A DNA stretch of 64,000 nt from positions 62,001 through 126,000 of the forward strand of contig JAPOWK010000122.1 in NCBI GenBank assembly GCA_026707665.1, given 5' to 3'. Shown one piece after another: positions 38,464 through 47,552 of this stretch. The notes beneath the pieces are model-generated. The model was not told the DNA's origin, made no database searches, and saw only the letters and a program-made list of their open reading frames with translations. The position numbers and the translations under genes are program-made. The number at the start of each line of letters is the position of its first letter. Positions within the stretch are counted from its first letter, which is position 1. The DNA comes from Chloroflexota bacterium (lineage in GTDB: Bacteria; Chloroflexota; Anaerolineae; Aggregatilineales; Phototrophicaceae).

Positions 38464-39305
38464 TGGAGTTGGTGGACAGCCACTGCCACCTCAATTTCAG
38501 CCGGTACGATCATGATCGGGCCGAGGTATTGAGGCGGGCATTCCAAGGCGGCGTCAAGCGCATCATCATCCCGGCGATCGATTTGGAGAGCTGCCGGCAA
38601 GCGCTCGAGTTGTCATGGTCGGAAACAGGCATCTACGCGGCGGTCGGCATTCATCCCAATTGGAGCGGCGACTTCGACGAATCGGATCTCGACGTGTTGC
38701 GCGTGTTGGCTGGCGACTCCAAGGTCGTGGCGGTCGGCGAGATCGGTCTCGATTACTATTGGGACAAGAGCCCGAAGCCCCGGCAGTGGCGCGCCTTCGA
38801 GTCTCAGCTTGCGCTTGCCTCTCAACTGGAATTGCCCGTGATCATCCACAGCCGCGAGGGACGCGTAGACACAGTCCCGCCGGCGCGCGTAGACACAGCC
38901 CAGTCGGCCAGCGATGATTTGATGGCGATTCTGGCAAACTGGGCGCCCACCGTCCCGGCCAAGCTGCGCGGTCGTTTGGGTGTGCTCCATTCGTTTTCCG
39001 CCTCGGGCGCAATCGCCCAACGCGCGCTTGAGCTTGGCTTCTACCTGGGCTTTACAGGACCGGTTACCTTCAAGAAGGCGGATGCGCTCAGGGACGTCGC
39101 CCGGCGCATTCCCATTGACCGCCTGTTAATCGAAACTGATGGACCCTTTCTCGCGCCCCAGCAGCGGCGGGGGAAACGCAATGAACCCGCATACGTACGC
39201 TTTGTCAACGCCAAACTGGCCGAACTGCATTGCGTGCCGCCTGAGGAGATGGCGCGGCATACCACCCACAATGCCGAGCGGCTATTCGCCCTGCCCCCAG
39301 CCTAG
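38463..39305 (+). CDS. tatD: TatD family metal-dependent DNase/hydrolase
   Basis: 280-residue amidohydrolase-fold protein. Metal ligands are DSHCHLNF (H7 and H9), GEIGLDYYW, VIIHSRE, GVLHSFS and IETDGPFL, all present. Family members are 3'-5' exonucleases linked to DNA repair or quality control. After HSRE there is an unusual insertion (about residues 132-147) with the repeated element RVDT, encoded by two family C hairpin motifs (38858-38902). Normal TatD goes from HNRE directly into the next helix. Located inside the sugar gene cluster by translational coupling to gmd. Confidence 0.93.
38858..38902. repeat. Two family C hairpin motifs inside tatD
   Basis: First motif: stem GGGAC/GTCCC (38858-38862 with 38874-38878) around loop GCGTAGACACA. 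Second: the same 11-base loop at 38887-38897, with an imperfect stem. Both are read in frame, each giving RVDT. The same loop occurs in the intergenic copies at 13456 and, with one change, 13668. Confidence 0.85.
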
Positions 39306-39359
39306 TTGATTCCAGCGACAGGCGCTCTCAGAATCGACCAATCGCTGTTAAACTGCGGG

Positions 39360-40340
39360 ATGAAAAACAGCTCGAGGGATTGCAATTTGGTCGACCTTTC
39401 CGTCATCATCGTCAGTTGGAATGTGCGCGACCTGCTTGACAAATGCCTGGAAAGCTTGCAGCGCACACGGCGCTCAAATATGCGGCCCGATCCACTTCAG
39501 TTCAGCATGGAAGTCATTGTTGTGGATTCTGGCAGCGCCGACGGCAGCGTGGAATTGCTGCGCGAAAAATACCCGGACGTGACGCTACTGGCGCAAAGTC
39601 AAAACGTAGGCTTCACGCGCGGCAACAATATCGGTCTGAAACGCGCGCGCGGCGCATTCTTGCTCCTGCTCAATCCGGACACGGAAGCCAGCCCCGACGC
39701 CCTCAGCCTTATGATGGACTTCATGACCGGGAATCCGCGCGTCGGCATCCTGGGACCGCATACGCTCAACAGCGACGGCAGCCATCAGTCAACCCGCCGC
39801 CGCTTCCCAACGCTACTGACCGGCATCTTCGAAAGCACCTGGCTCTCCGCTTGGGCGCCCGCTGCTGTTGAGCGCCGCTATCGAATGCTCGACACAAATG
39901 ACGATGACATCCTGGAGGCGGACTGGGTGCAAGGTTCGGCGCTCATGCTGCGGCGGGCGGTATATGATGCGATCGGCGGGCTGGACGAGGGCTTCACCAT
40001 GTATTCAGAGGAGCTCGACTACTGTCGGCGCGCCAAGGCAGCCGGCTGGCAGGTCTTCTATCACGGTGGCGCCCAAATCACTCATCATGGCGGCAAAAGC
40101 AGTGAACAGGCGGCCGCCTTCAAGCAGATCCACTTCCAGACAAGCAAACTCCGTTATTTCCGCAAGCATCATGGCCGAGCGCAGTATTTGATACTGCGCG
40201 CGATCCTGCTGCTGCAATTTGGCTGGCAGCTATGCCTGGAGAGCCTCAAGGGCGCGCTGGGCCACAAGCGCGATCTCCGAGCGCAGCGCGTTCGCGTCTA
40301 CTGGCAAGTGCTGCGAACCGGCTTACGGGTCCGGCCATGA
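39360..40340 (+). CDS. Family 2 glycosyltransferase (rhamnosyltransferase-like)
   Basis: 326 residues. GT2 fold with DLSVIIVSWN at the N-terminus, VVDSGSADGSVELL, NVGFTRGNNIGLKRARG, and LLLNPDTE as the DxD-type metal site. The acceptor-side EADWVQGSALMLRR and EELDYCRRAK follow. These resemble dTDP-rhamnosyl transferases of the WbbL kind, fitting the GDP-rhamnose genes next door. Start is uncertain: ATG 39360 (used here) or TTG 39387, which has GAGGG about nine bases upstream. It overlaps the next gene by ATGA. Confidence 0.88.
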   Translation: MKNSSRDCNLVDLSVIIVSWNVRDLLDKCLESLQRTRRSNMRPDPLQFSMEVIVVDSGSADGSVELLREKYPDVTLLAQSQNVGFTRGNNIGLKRARGAFLLLLNPDTEASPDALSLMMDFMTGNPRVGILGPHTLNSDGSHQSTRRRFPTLLTGIFESTWLSAWAPAAVERRYRMLDTNDDDILEADWVQGSALMLRRAVYDAIGGLDEGFTMYSEELDYCRRAKAAGWQVFYHGGAQITHHGGKSSEQAAAFKQIHFQTSKLRYFRKHHGRAQYLILRAILLLQFGWQLCLESLKGALGHKRDLRAQRVRVYWQVLRTGLRVRP

Positions 40341-41461
40341 AGATCGGATTGATCAGCGGCGAGTTTCCGCCAATGCCCGGCGGCGTTGGCGACTTCACGA
40401 GACGCCTGGCCGAAAGCCTCCGCGATCACGGGCATGAAGTGCACATCCTAAGCCGCCTGGGATCGACCAGCGCAACCTTGCGCGTCAGCGCCGTCCACGG
40501 CTGGGGACCCGGCTGCCTGCCGGCGATTCGAGGATGGGCGCGCCAGCTTGATCTCGACATCGTCAATCTGCAATATCAGACGGCCGCCTACGACATGTCC
40601 GCCTATATTCACTTCTTGCCGGCGGCGGTAGAAAGGCCGATCGTCACAACGTTTCACGATCTGCGCTATCCCTATCTCTTTCCCAAAGCTGGTCGCCTTC
40701 GTGAATGGATCGTGAAGCGCCTGGCGCATTCATCGGCGGGCATCATCACAACCAATCACGAGGACGATATCTGTTTGTCCCGCTTGCCGAAGCGCCGCCT
40801 CATTCCGATTGGCAGCAGCATCCCGAGCGCGAATTGCCGCGACAGCGCCCCACTGGCCGCGCTTTGGCGGGCCCCCGCCAGTGCACACAGCTTTGTACTG
40901 GGTCATTTCGGATTCGTTAAGGCGGTCAAAGGAATCGACTATTTGATCGAGGCGCTGGCCAATCTGAGAAACGCCGGGCACGATCTGCGGCTCCTGTTCA
41001 TCGGCGCAAGGCGCAACAAAGTCGATGCGGAAGCGGACGCCGACTACTTGTCTGCGCTGGAAGACCGAATCGAGCGCCTTGGGCTCGCCGACGCCATTGA
41101 CTGGACCGGCTACCTGACCGACCACGAGGTAGCGGCTTGTTTCGGGGCAGTTGACCTGATGGCGCTGCCATTCACCGACGGCGCCTCTTTTCGGCGCAGC
41201 AGCCTGATTGCGGCCATTCACAGCGGCTGCGCAATCTTGACAACTGAACCGTCCGTCCCCCTAGCGCCCTTTGTACACGGCTCGAATCTGTGGTTGGTCC
41301 CGCGCTGTTCCGCGGACGCGATAGAAGGAGCGATTCTCCAGTTGATGAGCGAGCGCGAACAATTGAATCGTCTGCGCGCGGGCGCCCTAAAATTGAGGGA
41401 CCAGTTCGACTGGGACGTAATCGCGCGCGAGACCATCGCCTTTTATCAGACGATCATTTGA
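40337..41461 (+). CDS. Family 4 glycosyltransferase
   Basis: 374 residues from ATG 40337, which overlaps the previous stop (ATGA) and gives the family-like start MKIGLISGEFPPMPGGVGDF. The C-terminal nucleotide-sugar domain has LGHFGFVKAVKGIDYLIEAL and VDLMALPFTDGASFRRSSLI in the E-x7-E region, although the usual glutamates are not obvious. It probably adds a sugar on the cytoplasmic face in assembly of a surface glycan. Confidence 0.88.
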   Translation: MKIGLISGEFPPMPGGVGDFTRRLAESLRDHGHEVHILSRLGSTSATLRVSAVHGWGPGCLPAIRGWARQLDLDIVNLQYQTAAYDMSAYIHFLPAAVERPIVTTFHDLRYPYLFPKAGRLREWIVKRLAHSSAGIITTNHEDDICLSRLPKRRLIPIGSSIPSANCRDSAPLAALWRAPASAHSFVLGHFGFVKAVKGIDYLIEALANLRNAGHDLRLLFIGARRNKVDAEADADYLSALEDRIERLGLADAIDWTGYLTDHEVAACFGAVDLMALPFTDGASFRRSSLIAAIHSGCAILTTEPSVPLAPFVHGSNLWLVPRCSADAIEGAILQLMSEREQLNRLRAGALKLRDQFDWDVIARETIAFYQTII

Positions 41462-41473
41462 CAACTGCCCCTG

Positions 41474-43708
41474 ATGACGCGACTCCAATCACTGCCCAGA
41501 AACAAGGATCTCCTCGCCATTGGCGCCCTTCTTTTGCTTTGGCTGCTTTTCTTCTGGCGCCTTTTCACGCCGATAGCCGCCGATCAAGCCTCGCTGACGC
41601 AAGGCGATTTCTCCGGTCAATTCGTCGCTTTCGGCGCTTATCAGTATGACAGATTGACGCGTGGCGAGATCCCGCTTTGGAACCCCTACAACAATGGGGG
41701 ATTGCCCTTCATCGCCGATACGCAGGCGGCTGTCTTTTATCCGCCGCGCTGGGTCACCATCGCCCTTAGCGCATTGGCGGGTGGCTGGACCTACAACGCG
41801 CTGCAAATGGAAATGACCGCCCACGTCCTGCTCTACACCTTGCTCATGTATGCCTTTATGAGACGGCTGACCCTGTGCAAAGAACTGAGCCATCTGGCGG
41901 CGCTGGCCGCTTCGGTGATTATAGGCTATGGCGGCTACACCACCGGCTATCCACCGCTGCAGCTGGCCGTCCTGGAGGCGGCCGCCTGGCTTCCGCTGAC
42001 GCTTGTCGGCATTCTCGAAGCGACGCGCCGGCGCGCGATCGATCTTCGCTTCATTGCGTTGGCCGGCTTTGCGCTGGGCTTATCCTGGATGGCTGGTCAT
42101 CCGCAAACGAGCTGGTTCATATCCTATCTCGCGGCGGCCTACCTGGCGTATTGCTGTCACAGCCGGCGCATTAGTTGGAGACAGTTCATAAGCGCGTTCA
42201 TTCTCTTGGGGCTGGTTGCCATCGGCGTAACCGCTGTGACCCTATTCCCCGGCATCGAGTATTTGCTGCATACTTCGCGCGAGGGGCTGGGATTCGCCGC
42301 TAAGGGCAACGGATTTCCTTTCCGCGATATCGTTCAATTCGTCTATCCGGGTTCGGTTAGCCAATGGTCGCCGCTATACGTTGGCATTCCGGCGCTCTTC
42401 TTCGCCGCCGTCGCCATCTTTTGCCGCACGCGCCAAAGCCGCTTCTGGCTGCTAGTTGCCGCCCTGGCCATCCTTCACAGCTTGGGCGAAAACAGCGCCT
42501 TCTATCATGCCAGCTATCATCTGATCCCCGGCTTGCGCTTCTTCCGCGGGCAGGAGCGCGCTGCCTTGCTGGTCGCCAACAGCCTGGCGATTCTGGCCGG
42601 TCTCGGCGTCGCGGGGGTCGCCGATTGGTCCAATCAAGCCCAGCGCAAGCGCGCTCTGATTTATTGGTTTCGTTTCACTGCCCTGCTGGTTGTCATCGCC
42701 CTCGGGCTATTCTTCGCCTTTAGCGATGACGCGGCCCGCTGGGGCAAGCTATTCGACATCGCCGCTCGCAGCGCGATTGTCGCTACAGCGTCGTATGCCG
42801 TCTTACGCCTGTTCCTGCGCGCGCCCCGCCGATCGCCCCTGCAATTCGCCTTGGTCGCGCTAATCGCCTTCGAGTTAATCTCGGTGAACATCGATCATCC
42901 CGCCAACTACGATTCAGTTTCCTACAGTGAACAGGCGCCGATGGCGCCGCCGCCAGTGATCCAGACCGTATTGGATGACGCGGATTCGGGACCTTTTCGC
43001 GTCGACGGTTTCCGCGGCTTGCGCGACAATTATGGAAGCCTCTACACAGTCATGGATATGCGCGGCATCAGCCCGCTCTTTCTCAAAGGACCGCAGGCGA
43101 TTATATACCGCGATTATGTCAACAACCCGCTCGCCTGGGAATTGTTCGCGGTGAAGTACGTATTCAGCGGCTCCGATACGCTCTCTCTGCCCACCGTGGT
43201 CATCGACCGCGGCCGCGATCACGAGGGCGACGTTTATCTGCACCGGCTTGAGGACCCGCGCCCCTTCGCCATCTTGTATTATGAGGCAGACATTGTCGAC
43301 AGCGATGCATGGGCGCTAGAACTCATGAATGACCCGCGTTACAACGAACGCGCCAAGATCGTTCTGCATCAGCCGCCGACTCTCGAGCTGACCGCTGGCG
43401 CCGCCGCGGGAAAAGTCCAAGTTACATCATTCGCGCCGGAAGAAATCACGCTCGATATCGACACGACGGAGAACGCCATTCTTTCGCTCTCACTGCCCCA
43501 TTATCCCGGCTGGCGGGCGCTCCTCAACGATACTGCGACTGATATCAATCGCGCTTATGCGGGCTTGATTGCTATCGAAATCCCCGCCGGGCAGCACCGG
43601 CTCAGTCTTGAATTTGCGCCGCTCAGTTACGCCGTTGGCGCTTTGATCAGTCTGGCTGCGTGGCTTGCTTTGGCGTTGCTCGCCCTGACGACGATTTGGC
43701 GGAGATGA
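41474..43708 (+). CDS. Polytopic membrane protein, YfhO-like (GT-C type)
   Basis: 744 residues with about eleven to thirteen hydrophobic helices and a large C-terminal extracytoplasmic part ending in a last TM. The first loop has DFSGQFVAFGAYQYDRLTRGEIPLWNPYNNGGLPFIADTQ, the acidic loop typical of YfhO/GT-C enzymes that use lipid-linked sugars. Its place between a GT4 gene and an O-antigen-ligase-like gene supports a role in glycosylating an exported polymer or lipid. The substrate is unknown. Confidence 0.82.
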   Translation: MTRLQSLPRNKDLLAIGALLLLWLLFFWRLFTPIAADQASLTQGDFSGQFVAFGAYQYDRLTRGEIPLWNPYNNGGLPFIADTQAAVFYPPRWVTIALSALAGGWTYNALQMEMTAHVLLYTLLMYAFMRRLTLCKELSHLAALAASVIIGYGGYTTGYPPLQLAVLEAAAWLPLTLVGILEATRRRAIDLRFIALAGFALGLSWMAGHPQTSWFISYLAAAYLAYCCHSRRISWRQFISAFILLGLVAIGVTAVTLFPGIEYLLHTSREGLGFAAKGNGFPFRDIVQFVYPGSVSQWSPLYVGIPALFFAAVAIFCRTRQSRFWLLVAALAILHSLGENSAFYHASYHLIPGLRFFRGQERAALLVANSLAILAGLGVAGVADWSNQAQRKRALIYWFRFTALLVVIALGLFFAFSDDAARWGKLFDIAARSAIVATASYAVLRLFLRAPRRSPLQFALVALIAFELISVNIDHPANYDSVSYSEQAPMAPPPVIQTVLDDADSGPFRVDGFRGLRDNYGSLYTVMDMRGISPLFLKGPQAIIYRDYVNNPLAWELFAVKYVFSGSDTLSLPTVVIDRGRDHEGDVYLHRLEDPRPFAILYYEADIVDSDAWALELMNDPRYNERAKIVLHQPPTLELTAGAAAGKVQVTSFAPEEITLDIDTTENAILSLSLPHYPGWRALLNDTATDINRAYAGLIAIEIPAGQHRLSLEFAPLSYAVGALISLAAWLALALLALTTIWRR

Positions 43709-43711
43709 GGC

Positions 43712-45184
43712 ATGAGGTCAGCCAACGGACTGCAAGTCTGGATCAGTCAACTTGATCGCCGCCACTACGCGCTGGCGGTCGGCTTGGGGGTCGGTATTAT
43801 TGGCGCAGGCTTGGGCTTGTTGATTGCCGTTGTAGGTCCCTGGCTGGCGCTTGCGGTGACCTTGGGTCTGCTCGCCGGAATGTATATCATCACGGATGTC
43901 AGCGCGGCGCTTTATGCCATCATCGCTGTGGTGCTGCTGCTGCCATTCGGCGTCTTCCCAGTCAAGATCGCTATCACGCCTACCCTGCTCGATCTGGCTT
44001 TGGGCGGTTTCTTGCTGGTATACCTATTCCAGTGGATGACCGGTCGCCGGGGCGGCTTGCGCTTGACGCCGGCGCATGCTCTGATCAGCGTCTATGTGAT
44101 GTGGCTCGTGCTCGCCTTCGCACTGGGCCTGCGCCATGCCAGCCCCACATCCGCCACGATACGCCAATTCGCCGAGACCTTTCTGAGCATTGGCATGGTG
44201 TTCATCCTTGCCGATCTTTTGCGAAGCCCCGCTCTGCTGCGCCGGCTCACGAAAGTCATTATCTTGGCAATCGGCGCGCAAGCCATTCTGGCCATCGCCC
44301 TTTACCTTGCGCCCGACACCTTGGCCGAGGCTCTGCTGGTGCGGCTTTCAAGGATCGGCTACCCCGCTGGCGGCGTCATCCGCTATATCGAAGACAATCC
44401 GGCTTTGGCCGAGCGCGCCATCGGCACCTGGGTGGACCCCAACGCCCTGGGCGGCATCCTGGCGACAGCGGCCATGATGATCGCGCCGCAAGTTGTCGCC
44501 GAACGGTCCCTCCTGCCCGCGCGCTGGCTGACATTTGGCCTGTTCGCCTTCGTCGCCTTGGCGCTGCTGTTGACATTTTCGCGCGCTTCGTTCCTCGCTT
44601 TGGGCGCCGGCTTGCTCTTCATTGCTTTCCTGCGTTACCGCCGCTTGATCCCGGCACTGCTCGTCGCCGGATTGCTCTTTCTGCTTTTGCCACAGACGCA
44701 AGCCTATATCGATCGGCTGATTCAAGCTTTTCAAGGCGCGGACCTGGCGACCCAGATGCGCATCGGCGAATGGACGGACTCGCTCCAGGTCATCGGCCGT
44801 TATCCCTTTGTCGGCGTGGGCTTCACCGGCGCGCCCGAGATCGACATATATGCCAATGTCGCCAACATGTATCTAATGATGGCGAATCAAATCGGCTTGA
44901 CGGGCGTGATGATCTTCCTGGCGTCAATGCTGGGCGTATTCGCCTACGGTCACAGAGCTTGGCGATTAGCGCGCGGCAACCCGGAATTCGCCGCCATTCA
45001 TTTGGGCTTCCACGCGGCGCTTTTCACCGGTCTGGTCAACGCCATCGCCGACCTCTATTTCTTTCGCCTCGATTTCCAGTCATCAATCACTTGGTTCTGG
45101 TTGATGGTCGCGCTTTGCGTCGCCAGCTCGAAACTGGCATTGGAGGAGGCGCCCAAGAACTCGGTCAAAGGCGCCATTGCATAA
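43712..45184 (+). CDS. O-antigen ligase/polymerase-like membrane protein
   Basis: 490 residues with about twelve TM segments and a long periplasmic loop. The loop and following region (GTWVDPNALGGILA, LTFSRASFLALG, GVGFTGAPE) match the Wzy/WaaL (PF04932) pattern, with the conserved arginine in FSRAS. It begins three bases after the YfhO-like gene. It likely polymerises or ligates the glycan made by the upstream genes. Confidence 0.85.
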   Translation: MRSANGLQVWISQLDRRHYALAVGLGVGIIGAGLGLLIAVVGPWLALAVTLGLLAGMYIITDVSAALYAIIAVVLLLPFGVFPVKIAITPTLLDLALGGFLLVYLFQWMTGRRGGLRLTPAHALISVYVMWLVLAFALGLRHASPTSATIRQFAETFLSIGMVFILADLLRSPALLRRLTKVIILAIGAQAILAIALYLAPDTLAEALLVRLSRIGYPAGGVIRYIEDNPALAERAIGTWVDPNALGGILATAAMMIAPQVVAERSLLPARWLTFGLFAFVALALLLTFSRASFLALGAGLLFIAFLRYRRLIPALLVAGLLFLLLPQTQAYIDRLIQAFQGADLATQMRIGEWTDSLQVIGRYPFVGVGFTGAPEIDIYANVANMYLMMANQIGLTGVMIFLASMLGVFAYGHRAWRLARGNPEFAAIHLGFHAALFTGLVNAIADLYFFRLDFQSSITWFWLMVALCVASSKLALEEAPKNSVKGAIA

Positions 45185-45285
45185 AGAGACCGCCTGTATT
45201 AGCATGGCGTGTCAACAAACGAATGACAGCTTTCCGCTTCGCGACTTCCATGCGCGCGAGGCTGCTACCCGAGGAAAGGAACACC

Positions 45286-45600
45286 ATGAGAGACTATGAA
45301 CTCACGTTCATCGTTCGCATACTCCCCTCAGACGAAGAAGTCAACCAAGCCATAGATCAAGTCATCAGTTTTATCGAACTGGGCGACAACGGCGTGGTCA
45401 AGAGCGTCGACCGCAAGATCTTCGGTCGGCGGCGCCTGGCCTACCAGATCGGCGGCCAGCGCGAAGGTCATTACGTGCTGATTCGCGCCGCCATTCAAGC
45501 CGACCACATTCACGAACTGGAGACCGAATTGAAGCTCTTTGATCCGGTGCTCCGTTATCTGCTCGTGCGTGAAGAAGGCGAAGTCAAACAGCCGGCCTAA
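45286..45600 (+). CDS. rpsF: 30S ribosomal protein S6
   Basis: 104 residues: [20 protein letters not shown], then [25 protein letters not shown] and [15 protein letters not shown], all standard S6. ATG 45286 has AAGGA six bases upstream. An artefactual longer frame runs back through the previous gene and is ignored. The usual ssb gene between rpsF and rpsR is absent. Confidence 0.96.
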   Translation: MRDYELTFIVRILPSDEEVNQAIDQVISFIELGDNGVVKSVDRKIFGRRRLAYQIGGQREGHYVLIRAAIQADHIHELETELKLFDPVLRYLLVREEGEVKQPA

Positions 45601-45682
45601 TCGCGGTCGGCAAGTCTGCGCGCATTGTCAGCGCGGCGCCAATTCCCGCTTCAAGATACGCTACCAATGGAGAAACAAACTC

Positions 45683-45994
45683 GTGAGCGAAAACCCGGAA
45701 AGAAGACCGACTCGAGCTTCATCCAGCTTTCGACCAGAGCGCGGCGCTGGACGGCGCGGCGGACCGCCCGGCAGGAGACGCGGACGGCGTCGTCGGGGCC
45801 GATCCACTTATTGCCCGAAGGGCCGCTGCTTCGATTATAAGGACCTCGATATGCTCTCCCGTTATATCAATGAGAGTGGCAAGATTAAGCCGCGACGCCA
45901 AACCGGCAATTGCTCGCGCTGCCAACGTGAACTGTCGCGCGAAATCAAACGCGCCCGCCATTTGGCTCTGCTGCCTTATGTCGTCGCCGATTAG
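45683..45994 (+). CDS. rpsR: 30S ribosomal protein S18
   Basis: 103 residues from GTG 45683, with GGAG upstream. The N-terminal half is an Arg/Gly-rich extension ([18 protein letters not shown]). The core has [23 protein letters not shown] and the C-terminal RHLALLPYV. Four cysteines (CPKGRC and CSRC) form the zinc-binding C+ variant of S18. It follows rpsF by 82 bases. Confidence 0.95.
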   Translation: MSENPERRPTRASSSFRPERGAGRRGGPPGRRRGRRRRGRSTYCPKGRCFDYKDLDMLSRYINESGKIKPRRQTGNCSRCQRELSREIKRARHLALLPYVVAD

Positions 45995-46091
45995 GCGCAT
46001 TCCGCCTCACACATTCGCAAGATCCCGCGGACGGCGCCGCGATGCCAGCCCTTCGCGTAACACGGATTCCATCTGAGGAGCTCAGCGATTC

Positions 46092-47423
46092 ATGTCGAAG
46101 AAGGCTCAAACGACAGGCGCGCCAAGACGTCGGCGGCGCCGAAGACAAGCGACCGATGCGGCGCCAGGAAGCGAAAACATCCCGCGCGACCAATCCGACC
46201 CGGCTTACGTCAGCCGTGCCGAAAAAGAAGCGCAATTGCAGAAATGGGTGATTCGCGGTGTCATTGCCTTGGCCGCGGTCCTTGCTCTGATCGTCGCCGT
46301 CACCTTCGCCATCGAACAGCTTATCGTCCCCAATCGGGCGGTGGCGGTAGTGCATGGTGTCGAGATCACCGTGCAGGAATTCCGCCAGGAATATCTGCTG
46401 GAGCGAAACCGGCTGCTGCTACAGCTTAACCAAGTCCAGTCTGCAGGTTTCGATTATCAGCAGTTGGCGCAGCAAGAGCCCTACAAGACTTGGATCAGCG
46501 AAGTGAACGTGCCCGACCAACTCGGGCTGCGGGTGATCAACGATATGGTCGACGACCGTCTGCTCGCGGAAGAGGCGGCATCGCGCAGCATCCGAGTTGA
46601 TCAGGCAGATCTGCGCCAGGCGGTGGAAGAATTCTTCGGCTTTGACCCCACCCAGGTCGCGCTAATCGGCGTCGAACCGACCGCTACCATCGAGCCGACA
46701 GTTACACCGACGCCATTCGTTTCGCCAACGCCGACGAACATACCCGAGCCGACGGCAACTCCCGATCCCGCCGCGAGCGACGGGGAAGAAACGCTTGAGC
46801 CAGAAGTGACGCCGCAACCGACGGTTGTCGAGCCGACACGCAGCGCCGAAGAAGTGCGCGAAGACTTTGCCCAGAACGAACAAGACTATCGCGCCTATTT
46901 CGATCGCGTCGGCGTCGCCGCTGATACGGTCGATGCTTTCTTCGAGCGCAACGCGTTGGAAGCTTTGCTGGCCGATGCCCTTATGCCCGATGACGGCAGC
47001 TTGCTTTATGCCGATGCCCGCCACATCCTCGTCGGCGATGAGGAGAGCGCCATGCGAGCGCTGCAAGCATTACAGCAAGGCGAATCTTTCGCTGCGCTGG
47101 CGCGCGCAATCTCGACCGATCCCGGCAGCGGCGCGCGCGGAGGCGAGTTGGGCGAAGCATACGTTGGCAATTATGTGCGCGAGTTCCGCCAAGCGATCGA
47201 AGAGGCGGCGGTCGGCGCGCTCATCGGCCCGGTCGAGAGCGAGTTTGGCTTTCACATTGTGCAAGTGCGCAGCAAAGAAGAACGTAGCGGCACTGACATT
47301 GAATCACAGCTTCAACGCGCGAAGATACAGGAACTGGAGCATTTGAAAGAAACGCTGCGCGAAGACAACCGAGACCGCTTTGAAGTATTTGACACCTGGC
47401 TGGATAACATCCCGCGAAATTGA
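46092..47423 (+). CDS. Membrane-anchored parvulin-type peptidyl-prolyl isomerase (SurA/PrsA-like)
   Basis: 443 residues: a basic cytoplasmic N-terminus (RRRRRRR), one TM segment near 54-76, a SurA-like N-terminal domain with VAVVHGVEITVQEF, and a Thr/Pro linker (PTVTPTPFVSPTPTN) inside the domain. A parvulin domain covers about 300-395, with ARHILV, GELGE and GPVESEFGFHIVQV. It probably assists folding of exported proteins. The long Thr/Pro insertion is the Anaerolineae style of linker. Confidence 0.9.
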   Translation: MSKKAQTTGAPRRRRRRRQATDAAPGSENIPRDQSDPAYVSRAEKEAQLQKWVIRGVIALAAVLALIVAVTFAIEQLIVPNRAVAVVHGVEITVQEFRQEYLLERNRLLLQLNQVQSAGFDYQQLAQQEPYKTWISEVNVPDQLGLRVINDMVDDRLLAEEAASRSIRVDQADLRQAVEEFFGFDPTQVALIGVEPTATIEPTVTPTPFVSPTPTNIPEPTATPDPAASDGEETLEPEVTPQPTVVEPTRSAEEVREDFAQNEQDYRAYFDRVGVAADTVDAFFERNALEALLADALMPDDGSLLYADARHILVGDEESAMRALQALQQGESFAALARAISTDPGSGARGGELGEAYVGNYVREFRQAIEEAAVGALIGPVESEFGFHIVQVRSKEERSGTDIESQLQRAKIQELEHLKETLREDNRDRFEVFDTWLDNIPRN

Positions 47424-47518
47424 GCGCGAAATCAGCCGGATAGCGTAGCGTTTTCAGCGCTGGCGTCGAAAGCGATTTGCTGCCGCTCATCCTGCAATCA
47501 TAGTCAGTGCCCTCCAGT

Positions 47519-47546
47519 TTGCTCCTATTGGCGTCTCGCTTATAAT
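47519..47546 (+). promoter_or_regulatory. Promoter placed for a leaderless fhaA-type transcript
   Basis: TTGCTC (47519-47524) and TATAAT (47541-47546) with a 16-base spacer. The -10 ends only six bases before the ATG at 47553, so the transcript should start at or very near the start codon. Confidence 0.6.
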
Positions 47547-47552
47547 GCAGGC

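Noticed and set aside
44032..45285. Frame running from inside the O-antigen-ligase-like gene into rpsF
   Set aside because: Only the rpsF part is real. The upstream part is an overlapping out-of-frame reading of a clear membrane protein, and rpsF has its own start and ribosome binding site.
45185..45285. S6:S18-binding leader motif ahead of rpsF
   Set aside because: A CCCGAGG sequence is present near the start, but I could not build the required bulged hairpin with confidence.
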